DNA of 64,000 bases from Caldicoprobacter oshimai DSM 21659 (GTDB taxonomy: Bacteria > Bacillota > Clostridia > Caldicoprobacterales > Caldicoprobacteraceae): positions 964,502 through 1,028,501 of the forward strand of contig JAGB01000001.1 in NCBI GenBank assembly GCA_000526435.1, given 5' to 3'. Numbering within the stretch: position 1 is the stretch's first letter; every line of letters begins with the position of its first letter. Position numbers and translations under genes: made by a program. A model generated the notes under the pieces. That model ran no database searches. It was given only the letters and a program-made list of their open reading frames with translations, and was not told where the DNA came from. Shown here one piece after another: positions 42,857-51,928 of the stretch.

Positions 42857-44026
42857 TCATATATAATCCCTATAAATCTCCTCCATATACTTTATTACAT
42901 TCTCTAGCGAATATTCTTTTATCATTTCCAAATTTGCACGGCCAAATTTTGTTCTTAACTCCTGCGAATTATACAGCCTCTCAATTGCACCAGCAAAAGC
43001 ATCCACATCATCTAGTCCAACAACAAATCCGTTTTCTCCATTAATAACCAAATCACGGTTCCCCCTACAATCTGTGACTACAAGAGGCAATCCTGTTGCC
43101 ATTGCTTCCATAACGTTAACCGGCAATCCTTCACGCCTTGATGCTGAAACAGCAACATCAGCAATAGCCATAAGATTTGGAACATCTTTTCGATACCCCA
43201 AAAAATGAATATGCTCTTCTAATTTCAAATCTCTCACTTGCTGCTTATAATCTTCAATTAGCTTCCCAGCACCAACAAGCAGAAGTTTTATGTTAGGAAT
43301 TTTATTTTTCAATACATCAACTACTTTAACCAATAAATCCTGATGTTTGTTATGGTTTAGTTCTGCTACATAAATCAAAATAAAATCATCATCACTATAA
43401 CCATATTGCTTCCTCAATTCTTTTTTCTTCTCTAATGTTTGTGGGACAAATTTATTTAAATCAACCCCTACCCCTGGTACTTTTTTTACAGAACGTGCTT
43501 TAAGCTTATTTACCGCTAATTCATAATCTTCATCATTTATGGTAATCAAGCAATCCGTATATTTTGACAACCACTTTTCAATGGGATAATACAATAACCA
43601 ATTTATTAATGGAGCACCCTTAAAAAAGTGAAAACCGTGGGCCGTGTAAATAACTTTTGTTCCTCTTTCTCTTATTTTTTTTACAACTAACCTAGTTAAT
43701 ACTCCACCTATAGGTGAATGACAATGTACCAATTTATATTTGTTATCAAAAATTAATTTTTTTAGTTTTCTGTATGCTCTATAATTAGACCATAAATTTA
43801 ATACACTTCTAGAAAATTCAAGGTCATAATAAACAACATTACTTTCAGCAAGTTCTTTTTTAAATTCCGAAATTCTTTCCGCAGAAATTGTATTACCAAA
43901 TTTAAAATTCGCAGCAACGTGAACTTCAAATCCCATATTTTGAAGTATTTTTATATTAGGCATATTAAATTGCTCTATCATAGAAGCTACCGACGCTACA
44001 ATTAACACTCTCTTCACTTTCATCAT
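42857..44026 (-). CDS. Family 4 glycosyltransferase (EpsD-like)
   Basis: A 389-residue GT-B enzyme. The N-lobe shows SVASMIEQFNMPNIKILQNMGFEVHVAANF and a YTAHGFHFFKGAP motif (~residue 128) characteristic of the EpsD/PglA group. The C-lobe has ILIYVAELNHNKHQDLLVKV (~residue 217) and a VSASRREGLPVNVMEAMATGLPLV donor site (~residue 293). EpsD-type enzymes usually follow the initiating sugar transferase and add the second sugar, which fits its place two genes after that enzyme. Confidence 0.9.
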   Translation of the reverse strand: MMKVKRVLIVASVASMIEQFNMPNIKILQNMGFEVHVAANFKFGNTISAERISEFKKELAESNVVYYDLEFSRSVLNLWSNYRAYRKLKKLIFDNKYKLVHCHSPIGGVLTRLVVKKIRERGTKVIYTAHGFHFFKGAPLINWLLYYPIEKWLSKYTDCLITINDEDYELAVNKLKARSVKKVPGVGVDLNKFVPQTLEKKKELRKQYGYSDDDFILIYVAELNHNKHQDLLVKVVDVLKNKIPNIKLLLVGAGKLIEDYKQQVRDLKLEEHIHFLGYRKDVPNLMAIADVAVSASRREGLPVNVMEAMATGLPLVVTDCRGNRDLVINGENGFVVGLDDVDAFAGAIERLYNSQELRTKFGRANLEMIKEYSLENVIKYMEEIYRDYI

Positions 44027-44039
44027 TACACCTCAAACT

Positions 44040-44903
44040 TTAATTTTCTGTGTATTCAATCGACTGTCTAAAATTTCTCACCCTATATTCAGTTTTGTAT
44101 TCACTCATACTTTTCTCATATACCAAATTACCAAACACCTTATTAATAAACCCAATTTTATAAGCCAACAATTTAAGTACTGGATTAAACACTTTAGTCA
44201 ACCTTATCTTTTTACCATGTGTTTCAGCTATAACCTTTACCATTTCACTAGTCTTAACATACTCCTTATTCTGTGGAAAAAATATTCCACTCTCTTCATT
44301 ATCGATCACAAGCCTAACAAATTCACAAAGATTATCTATATGAAGCATACTGCGCTCGTTATCTATATCGGGAAATATAGGTAACTTCAAAGCCGCTTTT
44401 ACAAGCTTCGGATAATTCCCTTTACAGCCTTTACCATATATCATAGGGGGTCTTAAGATAACCACTTTAAAGCTTTCACTTTCTAAGGCCAGTATTCCTT
44501 GTTCTGCCTGAAGCTTACTATCTCCATAAAAATTACTTGGTTGTGGTTTAGTGTTTTTGTCAATAACCCTTTTTTTGTTTATATGAGCACTATCGCCATA
44601 AACAATAATACTGCTCATAAAAATAAACTGCTTTACACCATCCTCTTTGGCTTTTTTAGCAGTTTCTATAGCTAAATCACGGTTTACCTTGTAATATAGA
44701 TCTTTTAACTTTGGATTAGTTGATACATGAGCTATCCCCGCCACATGGAATACGACATCATAACCGCTAAAAGATTTTTTCCTCCATTTCTCATCCCTCA
44801 TATCAATAGTATCTACCCTGTATTTATCAGGATATCTTGCAACCCATCGTTCAAATGAAGTGCCTATATAACTATTGGCACCGGTTATCAGTATTTTTTT
44901 CAT
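44040..44903 (-). CDS. NAD-dependent sugar epimerase/dehydratase
   Basis: A 287-residue short-chain enzyme. The NAD-binding start is KKILITGANSYIGTSFERW, the catalytic tyrosine motif is NFYGDSKLQAEQG (YxxxK, ~residue 129), and MSSIIVYGDSA provides the serine. It resembles the WbpV/Gne-like UDP-sugar 4-epimerases or reductases found between the initiating transferase and EpsD-type genes. It may set the identity of the first sugar (for example a UDP-QuiNAc or UDP-GalNAc type step) together with the CapD-like dehydratase; that substrate call is inference. The 3-base gap to the upstream gene implies one transcript. Confidence 0.85.
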   Translation of the reverse strand: MKKILITGANSYIGTSFERWVARYPDKYRVDTIDMRDEKWRKKSFSGYDVVFHVAGIAHVSTNPKLKDLYYKVNRDLAIETAKKAKEDGVKQFIFMSSIIVYGDSAHINKKRVIDKNTKPQPSNFYGDSKLQAEQGILALESESFKVVILRPPMIYGKGCKGNYPKLVKAALKLPIFPDIDNERSMLHIDNLCEFVRLVIDNEESGIFFPQNKEYVKTSEMVKVIAETHGKKIRLTKVFNPVLKLLAYKIGFINKVFGNLVYEKSMSEYKTEYRVRNFRQSIEYTEN

Positions 44904-44905
44904 TA

Positions 44906-45541
44906 TTACATCGACTCCTTGTTAAAGGCTCTTTCCCTAGCTAATCTTCCCGTACCACCTTCCACAACTCCATCAGCTTTAATAACGCTTATAATCGTTC
45001 CAAAAAAGCATTTAACATCCATCCAAAAGCTCATTTTTTGAACATACTCTCCGTCATACCTTGCTTTAACCTCTATTGGCAGTTCATCTCTGCCATTTAT
45101 TTGAGCCCAGCCAGTCAATCCTGGGTAAACATCATTAGCACCATATTTATCTCTTTCTTCTATCAAATCATACTGGTTCCATAACGCAGGTCTGGGTCCT
45201 ATAATGCTCATATCTCCTTTCAAAATATTTATAATTTGAGGTAATTCATCCAGGCTTGTCTTCCTAAGAAACTTACCAACTCTTGTAATATACATTTCAG
45301 GGTTTTGCAACATATGAGTAGGTGTATCTTTTGGAGCATCTACTTTCATTGTCCTAAACTTCAATATATAAAAATGCTTCTTATTTTTACCAACCCGCTT
45401 TTGTTTGAACAAAACAGGCCCCTTCGAATCTAACTTGATCAAAATAGCAATTATAAGAAAAACTGGAGAAAGTATAATTAACGCTATAAAAGATAGCACA
45501 AAATCCAATATCCTCTTTATGTACTTCCTATACATTCCCAA
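44906..45541 (-). CDS. Initiating phosphoglycosyl transferase (PglC/WcaJ-type sugar transferase)
   Basis: A 211-residue monotopic phosphoglycosyl transferase. A single membrane hairpin (RILDFVLSFIALIILSPVFL, ~residues 10-30) precedes the catalytic core: FKQKRVGKNKKHFYILKFRTM (~residue 48), DELPQIINILKGDMSIIGPRP (~residue 97, the Asp-Glu pair) and YPGLTGWAQINGRDEL (~residue 137). It moves a sugar-1-phosphate from a UDP-sugar to undecaprenyl phosphate and starts repeat-unit assembly. It follows the CapD-like dehydratase by 114 bases. The window has a second initiating transferase at 58495. Confidence 0.92.
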   Translation of the reverse strand: MGMYRKYIKRILDFVLSFIALIILSPVFLIIAILIKLDSKGPVLFKQKRVGKNKKHFYILKFRTMKVDAPKDTPTHMLQNPEMYITRVGKFLRKTSLDELPQIINILKGDMSIIGPRPALWNQYDLIEERDKYGANDVYPGLTGWAQINGRDELPIEVKARYDGEYVQKMSFWMDVKCFFGTIISVIKADGVVEGGTGRLARERAFNKESM

Positions 45542-45655
45542 ACGACCCCCATAGATTCGACATCAACAGCACCATTGTATCTCAACTATATTTCAACGTT
45601 ATGAAAATTATGCATACAACCAATGCCTCGAATCAATTTTCAAACCTAAAACCTT

Positions 45656-47509
45656 TCACCCCACCGCATTCCCAATCTGCTTGCGCATGGGCTTGTATGT
45701 GGGTACCAGCCTCTCCATATACTCCACCAAACCCTCATCCGACCCCATTAGAATACGCTTCAAGTTGTCCAGCTCTTTTCTCAATGTGTCCAAATCAGAG
45801 AACATCGGCTTGCCTATGAATATCTTCTCGTGCTTTGTGGCGGTTAAGCCTTCCTCGACCATTAGAAGCTCCTCATACAACTTTTCGCCCGGCCTTAAAC
45901 CGGTAAACTCGATCTTTATGTCCACATCCGCCTCAAAGCCTGACAGGCGGATGAGGTCACGGGCCAGGTCAACTATTTTGACCGGCTCGCCCATGTCAAG
46001 GACGAATATCTCCCCCCCTTTGGCCATAGCCCCTGCCTGTATCACAAGCTGCACCGCCTCGGGTATGGTCATAAAATAGCGGTTTATCTCTGGATGGGTG
46101 ACGGTGACCGGCCCACCTTCCTCTATCTGCTTCTTAAAAAGCGATATCACGCTTCCGTCGCTGCCCAGCACGTTGCCAAACCTTACGGCCACAAACTCGG
46201 TCCTGCTGTGGGCATCCATGGCCTGTATGATCATCTCGGCCACGCGCTTTGTAGCACCCATTATATTTGTGGGATTTACCGCCTTATCGGTGGATATGAG
46301 CACAAAACGCTTTGTACCGTATTTATCGGCACACTCGGCCACGTTGAGCGTACCAAACACATTGTTCTTTATGGCCTCGGTAGGGTTGCTCTCCATAAGC
46401 GGTACATGCTTGTGCGCCGCAGCGTGAAACACCACATCCGGTCGGTACTTTGCAAAAATGGCTTCCATCCTGGGGCGATCCTGCACCGAACCTATGAGAA
46501 CCTCCTGGTCTAGTTCGGGATGGCGCCTTAAAAGCTCCTGGTGCAACATATATGCGTTGTTCTCGTATATATCCAGTATGAGAAGCTTTTTGGGTTCAAA
46601 CCTGGCTACCTGCCTGCAAAGCTCCGAGCCTATTGAGCCCCCTCCGCCGGTTACCAGCACAACCTGGCCTTTGAGATACTGGGATATCTCCTCAAGGTTT
46701 ATTTTAACCGGCTCTCTGCCCAAAAGGTCTTCAATGCGAACATCGCGGATGTGCTTTACCGTGATCTTGCCGTTTATAAGCTCGTATATTCCCGGCAGGG
46801 TTTTCAGCTTGCACTTCGTCTTTTTGCATTCGTTGAGTATCGCCCTTATCTCGCTCCTGGGAGCCGAAGGCATGGCCACTATAATCTCATCAATGGCCTT
46901 TTGCTTGGCAATCTCCTTTATGCGCTCCCTGCCGCCGTATACCGGCACGCCCAAAATTTTCGACCCGTGCTTGGCCTTATCATCATCAATGGCTGCCACG
47001 GGCTTTAAGCCCATCTCGGGGTGGTTCTTGAGCTCCTTTATGACCATTGCACCGGCTTCACCGGCGCCAATTATCATGACCCTTTTGTACTCCTTGACGC
47101 CGTTGCCCGACCATACAATGCGAAGCCTCCTTAAAACTCGGAAGCTCAACCGCGTCCCACCCGTAAAAGCCATGCTGAAAAAGCAGTAAAGCAGATATAC
47201 ACTCAAAGGAATTGGAACAATCGAAAACGTGCAGTATATGTAAGCAGCCAGCGAAGCGGTGATGGAAGAGGATATTATCATTATAAGTTCATTTATGCTG
47301 GCATATCTCCACAGGCTATTGTAGAGCTGAAACACGTAATAGATAGGAATGCTTACAAGTGTAAAAGCAATGCATATTTGAGGAAGTACCCTTAAAATTT
47401 CTTGTGGTATGTTTATACCGTATACCCCGAGAAATGCCAGCAGCACGGCAATATTGATACAGACTACATCGGCTGCTACAAATGCTATTTTACGCCTCAG
47501 AGCAACCAC
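45656..47509 (-). CDS. Membrane UDP-GlcNAc 4,6-dehydratase (CapD/EpsC family)
   Basis: A 617-residue nucleoside-diphosphate-sugar epimerase/dehydratase. Four membrane helices cover residues ~10-120. A first Rossmann-like domain follows (RVMIIGAGEAGAMVIKEL, ~142) and then the catalytic extended SDR domain (VVLVTGGGGSIGSELCRQ, ~291). The active-site stretch STDKAVNPTNIMGATKR (~408) carries the TDK triad variant of long-form dehydratases. It supplies a keto-sugar for amino-sugar synthesis in the repeat unit and is the EpsC homologue of Bacillus-type clusters. Its DNA is much richer in GC than the glycosyltransferases downstream. A promoter, a conserved leader and an intrinsic terminator lie upstream. 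Confidence 0.93.
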   Translation of the reverse strand: MVALRRKIAFVAADVVCINIAVLLAFLGVYGINIPQEILRVLPQICIAFTLVSIPIYYVFQLYNSLWRYASINELIMIISSSITASLAAYIYCTFSIVPIPLSVYLLYCFFSMAFTGGTRLSFRVLRRLRIVWSGNGVKEYKRVMIIGAGEAGAMVIKELKNHPEMGLKPVAAIDDDKAKHGSKILGVPVYGGRERIKEIAKQKAIDEIIVAMPSAPRSEIRAILNECKKTKCKLKTLPGIYELINGKITVKHIRDVRIEDLLGREPVKINLEEISQYLKGQVVLVTGGGGSIGSELCRQVARFEPKKLLILDIYENNAYMLHQELLRRHPELDQEVLIGSVQDRPRMEAIFAKYRPDVVFHAAAHKHVPLMESNPTEAIKNNVFGTLNVAECADKYGTKRFVLISTDKAVNPTNIMGATKRVAEMIIQAMDAHSRTEFVAVRFGNVLGSDGSVISLFKKQIEEGGPVTVTHPEINRYFMTIPEAVQLVIQAGAMAKGGEIFVLDMGEPVKIVDLARDLIRLSGFEADVDIKIEFTGLRPGEKLYEELLMVEEGLTATKHEKIFIGKPMFSDLDTLRKELDNLKRILMGSDEGLVEYMERLVPTYKPMRKQIGNAVG

Positions 47510-47555
47510 GCTGACCCCCTGCTTTCATCCATTAATTTGTCTTTTCCTAAAAACA

Positions 47556-47583
47556 ATGCCTGTTTTTTAAAACAGGCACTTTT
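47556..47583 (-). terminator. Leader terminator before capD-like gene
   Basis: On the minus strand GTGCCTGTTTT, a short A loop and AACAGGCA are followed by TTGTTTTT: a Rho-independent terminator placed between the leader element (47814-47876) and the start codon at 47509. A terminator inside a 5' leader implies attenuation or antitermination. A second hairpin (TTTCCTC...GAGGGGAAA) lies at 47771-47791. Confidence 0.75.
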
Positions 47584-47737
47584 GCACAAAAATTGCCGTT
47601 ATTTTCCTATTAATATGATGCTTCAGCACTATATGCGAAATTTGCCGCAACGTGTATAATGACTTATGGTGGATATAGGCAACTTGATGCGGATATACCG
47701 TTTTTTCAAGTTTTTTGAGTTTTTTGAAGTGTTTGCA

Positions 47738-47757
47738 GGACAAATCCTGGAGGAAAG
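47738..47757 (-). promoter_or_regulatory. Leader segment complementary to the conserved leader element
   Basis: The minus-strand RNA of this stretch (CTTTCCTCCAGGATTTGTCC) can pair with the 5' arm of the conserved element at 47855-47875 over nearly its whole length, with one bulge and one mismatch. Pairing would break up the small hairpin of the element and is therefore a candidate switch partner. Confidence 0.45.
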
Positions 47758-47813
47758 CACAGTACTGCCATTTCCCCTCCATTAGAGGAAATGCTTACTT
47801 CATATAATCTCCG

Positions 47814-47876
47814 TATGACCTCCATCAGGAAAGTTATGCGCCGAAACAGCAAAACCTTCCTTCAGGATTTTGTCCA
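47814..47876 (-). promoter_or_regulatory. Conserved antitermination-type leader element, copy A
   Basis: This ~63-base element is nearly identical to 59372-59434 and begins a few bases after the promoter. It can form three consecutive small hairpins: TCC-TGAA-GGA, a TTTTGC..GCATAA stem around TGTTTCGGC, and TCC-TGAT-GGA, followed by GGTCATA. It lies upstream of a terminator and of the EpsC-like gene, the position of the EAR (epsC) RNA in Bacillus and of LoaP-responsive leaders. Which of these classes it belongs to cannot be told without a covariance search. Confidence 0.7.
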
Positions 47877-47885
47877 TCAGTTAAA

Positions 47886-47915
47886 ATAATAATACATTAT
47901 GGTATAAGATGTCAA
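47886..47915 (-). promoter_or_regulatory. Promoter of capD-led polysaccharide operon
   Basis: Minus strand TTGACA (47915-47910), 18-base spacer, TATTAT (47891-47886). The predicted transcript starts about five bases before the conserved leader element. The promoter at 59449-59478 has the same -35 and spacer length. Confidence 0.7.
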
Positions 47916-48110
47916 CCATTTCTATTTTATGAGACATAAATAATGTATAATTTTTTTAACACTTCAATACAATAAGCCTTGCGTGCACCTCTCTAGGCTG
48001 ATAATCCAGCCTTCAGAAAACAAGTTGCTTACTGCTTACGCTCTAATTATGATATAATTCGATACACACTTACGTTTTCCTGCAAGCCGAAACAAAAAAT
48101 TTGATAATTT

Positions 48111-49667
48111 TTACTCAGAAATTCTCAAACGCTTTTTGACCATGTCGATAAGCCACTTGACCTCTTCAACCCTGAAAAGGTATATCAGACCAAAGTACAG
48201 CAGAGCACCAAACCCTATGAGTAATGCGAGAATTAAAAACCCGATCATCTTACTGGACGGGAAGATATATTCTGCCGCAAAACCGTTCAGCCAGTACACA
48301 GCAACCCCCATTATCAGCGATGCCGCACCGCATTTTAAAAATGCGCCAAACAACTTCTTCCCGCCAATACTGCCCAATCGCTTCCTCAAGTTTGCAAACA
48401 AAAGCAGCGTCATGATCATTGCCGACAGGCTGGTGGCCAGCGCCAAACCATCGTGCTGCATGAACCTGACCAGGATGAGGTTCAGCACTATATTGCACAA
48501 TACTGTCAGCACACCATTTAACATAGGAGTCCTGGTATCCTGCAGCGAATAAAAAGTCCTGTTTAGCACGTCGCGGTAGCCGTAAAACACCATGCCCAGC
48601 GAATAAAACATGAGCGCCGAGGCGGTCATGGAGGTAGCTCTTGCGTCAAACTGCCCCCTCTCAAACAATACCGACACTATTGGCCGCCTTAAAACCACCG
48701 CTCCCACGGTAATGGGGAGTATGATAAGGGTGATAACGTTGAGAGCCTTTATGAGCTTGTCCTTGAAGCCAGCCATATCCTTTTCGGCGCTCAGACGCGA
48801 AAGCAGCGGATAGATGACAGTAGCCAGCGATACGGTAAAAAGGCCGTACGCAAAGCCGTTTAGCCTGTTGGCAAAGTTGAGCGCCGAAATGCTACCCTCG
48901 GGCAGGCCTGAGGCCAACATCCTGTCGATCAGGGCGTTGAGCTGCTGCACCGTCGAGCCCAACATAACTGGAAGCGCCAGGGCAGCCACTTTTGTCACAT
49001 ACGGGTCTTTGAAGTTTAGAGTCGTGCTGTATCTGTAATCTTTTTTAAATACACCGGGCAATAAAACGGCAAGTTGTACCACGCTACCTACCAGAGTACC
49101 AAACACTAAGCCATAGGATCCAACCATATCGCTTAAGAGCAGCACTGCTATAATTATCATATTATTTGGAATGCCTATAAGAGCTGGAAGCACAAACTCG
49201 TTGTTAGCCTGCAAAAAACTTATAAAAATCTGGCACATACCTATGAATATGATCATGGGAAAGGTTATCCTGGTAAAGCCGACCGCCAGCTCAAGAACCT
49301 CTCCCTTGAAGCCCATGGCAATCAGGGATACAATGGGGCGTGTGAACACCATGCCCAGAACCGCCAGTGCTGTACTTATAACCAGCACAACGTTGAGTAC
49401 CCTACTTGTAAAGCGAACAGCCTCCTCGGGGCCCTCTTCAACTCTAATGCGGGAATAAAGCGGTATGTATGTTGTACCAATTGCGGCGGCTATGCTTGCA
49501 AACAGCGTCTGCGGTATGGTCAGGGATACCAGATAGGCATCGGTGACATATGTGGCACCGTATGCGCTGCCCAGGAATATCTCCCTTAAAAAGCCAGTTA
49601 TCTTGCTGAGCAGCGTGATTATCATCACAAGTATTGTGGCTTTTTTGTAGCTTATGTGTTGTTGCAT
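48111..49667 (-). CDS. murJ: MurJ/MviN-family flippase
   Basis: A 518-residue MOP-superfamily flippase with about fourteen membrane segments. Typical parts are ATILVMIITLLSKITGFLREI at the N-terminus, ASIAAAIGTTYIPLYSRI (~60), a NRLNGFAYGLFTVSLATVIYPLLSRL helix (~268) and LFERGQFDARATSMTASALMFYSLGMV (~335), all standard in MurJ. It flips lipid II or, in polysaccharide clusters, lipid-linked repeat units. No separate Wzx gene is seen among the clusters, so it may serve as their flippase; that is inference. ATG 49667 after AGAGGTG is preferred to a GTG nine bases earlier. GC content is high, as in the capD-like gene. Confidence 0.9.
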   Translation of the reverse strand: MQQHISYKKATILVMIITLLSKITGFLREIFLGSAYGATYVTDAYLVSLTIPQTLFASIAAAIGTTYIPLYSRIRVEEGPEEAVRFTSRVLNVVLVISTALAVLGMVFTRPIVSLIAMGFKGEVLELAVGFTRITFPMIIFIGMCQIFISFLQANNEFVLPALIGIPNNMIIIAVLLLSDMVGSYGLVFGTLVGSVVQLAVLLPGVFKKDYRYSTTLNFKDPYVTKVAALALPVMLGSTVQQLNALIDRMLASGLPEGSISALNFANRLNGFAYGLFTVSLATVIYPLLSRLSAEKDMAGFKDKLIKALNVITLIILPITVGAVVLRRPIVSVLFERGQFDARATSMTASALMFYSLGMVFYGYRDVLNRTFYSLQDTRTPMLNGVLTVLCNIVLNLILVRFMQHDGLALATSLSAMIMTLLLFANLRKRLGSIGGKKLFGAFLKCGAASLIMGVAVYWLNGFAAEYIFPSSKMIGFLILALLIGFGALLYFGLIYLFRVEEVKWLIDMVKKRLRISE

Positions 49668-49876
49668 TTTTTGCACCTCTTTTAACCTCTTCCCACCTCA
49701 AAGATATAAGGATTCTTAACTGTTCTATTATAGCTATTTATCTGCTTTGCTAAACAGACATTCCAACAGCATTCAACGCTTACTCCAACAATTATAAATA
49801 TTCAATTTACCCCTTCGCAAATCTTCATTAACTATCTTTGCAGCAAAAAGGATATTCATGTATTTAAGATTTCTCT

Positions 49877-50935
49877 TCAAGTTTCCAATAAAACACCTTT
49901 TAGAATATCAATTGTTCTCTTTAATCCTGTTTTTATGTCGTAATTAGCTTTCCATCCCAGTTTCTCTAATTTACCTGCATTAAGCACGGATTGCATTACA
50001 GGATTATATCCTGCTTTTTCAATTTCACTAGGAATTTCAAACACTACTTTCTTACCCGAAATACTAGCTATTATTTCTGCCATTTCTCGTATAGTCACAT
50101 TGGAATTTGCATTTGCTATATTATAAGCCTGCCCCGTTTCTCCCTTCAATAATATAGTCAAAATTCCTGAAACACAATCAGCAACATAACAATAAGAACG
50201 CAGCTGTAAACCTTGACTTTTCATTACAATATCATTTCCTGATAAAGCATTATTTATAAATTGCGCTGAAGCTCTATTGTCATCTTTAGTAGCGGTTGGG
50301 CCATAAATATGGCAAGGCCTAGCTATTACTGTATCAACACCATATTGTTTTGTATATGAAACACAAAGAGTTTCTGCTGTTCTTTTCGCATTAGGATAGC
50401 ATGATCTTGGATTAGTATTGTCAACATAACCACTATATGACTCATCAAATGCACTAACACTTTCGCTTCCTTGTCCATACACTTCTCCAGAAGAAATAAA
50501 TAAGAATCTTTTTACGCCATTTTGTCTTGCATATTCCAATAAATTATAAACACCTAAAATATTTCCCATTATTGTTCCAACGGGATCAGTTGAAAATGCT
50601 AGTGGGTATGCATTACTTGCTGCATTAATTATATAATCAAAATGATAATCACAAGTAAGTGGGAATTTTACATCATGTTGTATAGGGTGAAAAAAAGGAC
50701 TTTTTAAATGAGATCTAAATCTTTTCTCTAAAGATTCCTTTTTTCTGCTCATAGCAAAAATACTTATGTTACAACGCAATAATTCATTAGAAAGCATCAA
50801 AACATCCACTAAAAAGGAACCAATTAACCCTGTTGCACCAGCAACAAGAACATTACTCCCTTTTAGTTGTTCTAATGGGATACAATCTAACACATGTTGC
50901 AAATCCTCTCTATAAATAACGTTTCTATAAAACAT
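49877..50935 (-). CDS. NAD-dependent sugar epimerase/decarboxylase-like enzyme
   Basis: A ~352-residue extended short-chain enzyme: NVLVAGATGLIGSFLVDVLM at the nucleotide site (~residue 28), DYIINAASNAYPLAFSTDP (~100), FISSGEVYGQ (~140) and CYPNAKRTAETLC (the YxxxK motif, ~175). It is most like UDP-glucuronate decarboxylase/dTDP-glucose dehydratase relatives. It follows an IspD-like cytidylyltransferase and a LicD-type transferase, a trio seen in Clostridia surface loci, where it may make or modify a CDP-linked polyol or sugar; that is inference. ATG 50935 has AGGTGAAATT in front; the longer frame to 50956 overlaps the upstream stop. Confidence 0.82.
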   Translation of the reverse strand: MFYRNVIYREDLQHVLDCIPLEQLKGSNVLVAGATGLIGSFLVDVLMLSNELLRCNISIFAMSRKKESLEKRFRSHLKSPFFHPIQHDVKFPLTCDYHFDYIINAASNAYPLAFSTDPVGTIMGNILGVYNLLEYARQNGVKRFLFISSGEVYGQGSESVSAFDESYSGYVDNTNPRSCYPNAKRTAETLCVSYTKQYGVDTVIARPCHIYGPTATKDDNRASAQFINNALSGNDIVMKSQGLQLRSYCYVADCVSGILTILLKGETGQAYNIANANSNVTIREMAEIIASISGKKVVFEIPSEIEKAGYNPVMQSVLNAGKLEKLGWKANYDIKTGLKRTIDILKGVLLET

Positions 50936-50943
50936 AATTTCAC

Positions 50944-51654
50944 CTACTTCAACCAATCAGCATTTTTAGTTGTCAGAAGGGCTTTAAATATTTCAATATC
51001 TTCTGTGGTTGTAATCTTAATATTTTTTTCAGATCCTGCTGAAAAATATATTGTTTGCCCTAGCTCAATCATCAAGGTGCAAGATGCCACCGAATTCGTT
51101 ATTCCTCTTTTCTTTGCTTCTTCATGTGCCCATATTAATTTTCCCAACGGAAAAGCTTGTGGTGTCTGTGTTCGCATGAGTCTATCTCTATCGTATATAA
51201 AACTTGACGATACCTTATCTTCAGTCACAAGCATTGCCTCTACACATGGAATAGCGGCAACACCTGAGCCAAACAATCTACATTTTGCTATACTATCAGA
51301 AATTATTTCTGCAGATACCATAGGTCTAACTGCATCGTGAACCAAAACAATATCATCATCATTAAACTTTTCTTTGATTGCAAACAAACCATTTCGAATA
51401 GAAGCCTGGCCGGTTTCTCCTCCAGAAACTATTCCCATTAATTTTGTAATATTGAATTGCTTTGCATAGGCTTTCAATATCTCATGCCATCCGTCCAAAC
51501 ATACTACATAAATAGCATCGATATCAGGATGCTTTTGAAATGCTTCCAGCGTATAAATAATTATGGGCTTATCAAATACATTAATAAATTGCTTAGGAAT
51601 ATCTTGGTGTGTTCTTTCTCCCCGACCTCCTGCAATTATTAAAGCAATATTCAT
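50944..51654 (-). CDS. IspD/TarI-like cytidylyltransferase
   Basis: A 236-residue nucleotidyltransferase. The signature NIALIIAGGRGERTHQDIPKQF opens it, VLVHDAVRPMVSAEII (~residue 105) and DRDRLMRTQTPQAFP (~150) are the other standard motifs. IspD makes CDP-methylerythritol for isoprenoids, while TarI-type relatives make CDP-ribitol. The setting between licD-like and epimerase-like genes points to a CDP-alditol for a phosphodiester decoration of the polysaccharide. The first lysine/arginine position of the IspD loop is Arg/Glu-rich here. ATG 51654 is preceded by GGAGGGGG. Confidence 0.85.
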   Translation of the reverse strand: MNIALIIAGGRGERTHQDIPKQFINVFDKPIIIYTLEAFQKHPDIDAIYVVCLDGWHEILKAYAKQFNITKLMGIVSGGETGQASIRNGLFAIKEKFNDDDIVLVHDAVRPMVSAEIISDSIAKCRLFGSGVAAIPCVEAMLVTEDKVSSSFIYDRDRLMRTQTPQAFPLGKLIWAHEEAKKRGITNSVASCTLMIELGQTIYFSAGSEKNIKITTTEDIEIFKALLTTKNADWLK

Positions 51655-51928
51655 ATTGACCCCCTCCAATAAAACTGTTTTTAACTTAACAAAAGTTTGT
51701 GTTGCCTAACAATACCTTATCCCGCACTTTTAACTTTAACGTATTAAAAATTAGCTGTTAAAGTACACAAATTAATCAAATCCACATGTTCGTGTAGAAT
51801 TTTCTCTGGCTAGAACCAGATATTATCACTAATACTTTATATTCTACTGTCCTGCTATAAAAGTTTTTGCAGCAGTCATACAACACTTAATAGTATCGAC
51901 TTAACTCTTATTTTAACAATTAATGGAA

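Noticed and set aside
45681-47189. Several plus-strand open frames of 85-243 codons opposite the capD-like gene
   Set aside because: They are antisense shadows of a well-conserved, GC-richer gene; they have no ribosome binding sites and no recognisable motifs.
48111-49667. Wzx-type repeat-unit flippase
   Set aside because: The length, N-terminal TLLSKITGFLREI motif and fourteen-helix pattern match MurJ rather than Wzx; a role as flippase for the polymer is only inferred.
51670-51928. Possible third leader element before the IspD-like gene
   Set aside because: The core (GGACAAAATCC and TGTTTCGGC) is absent; only a short TCTGGCTAGAACCAGA hairpin is seen.
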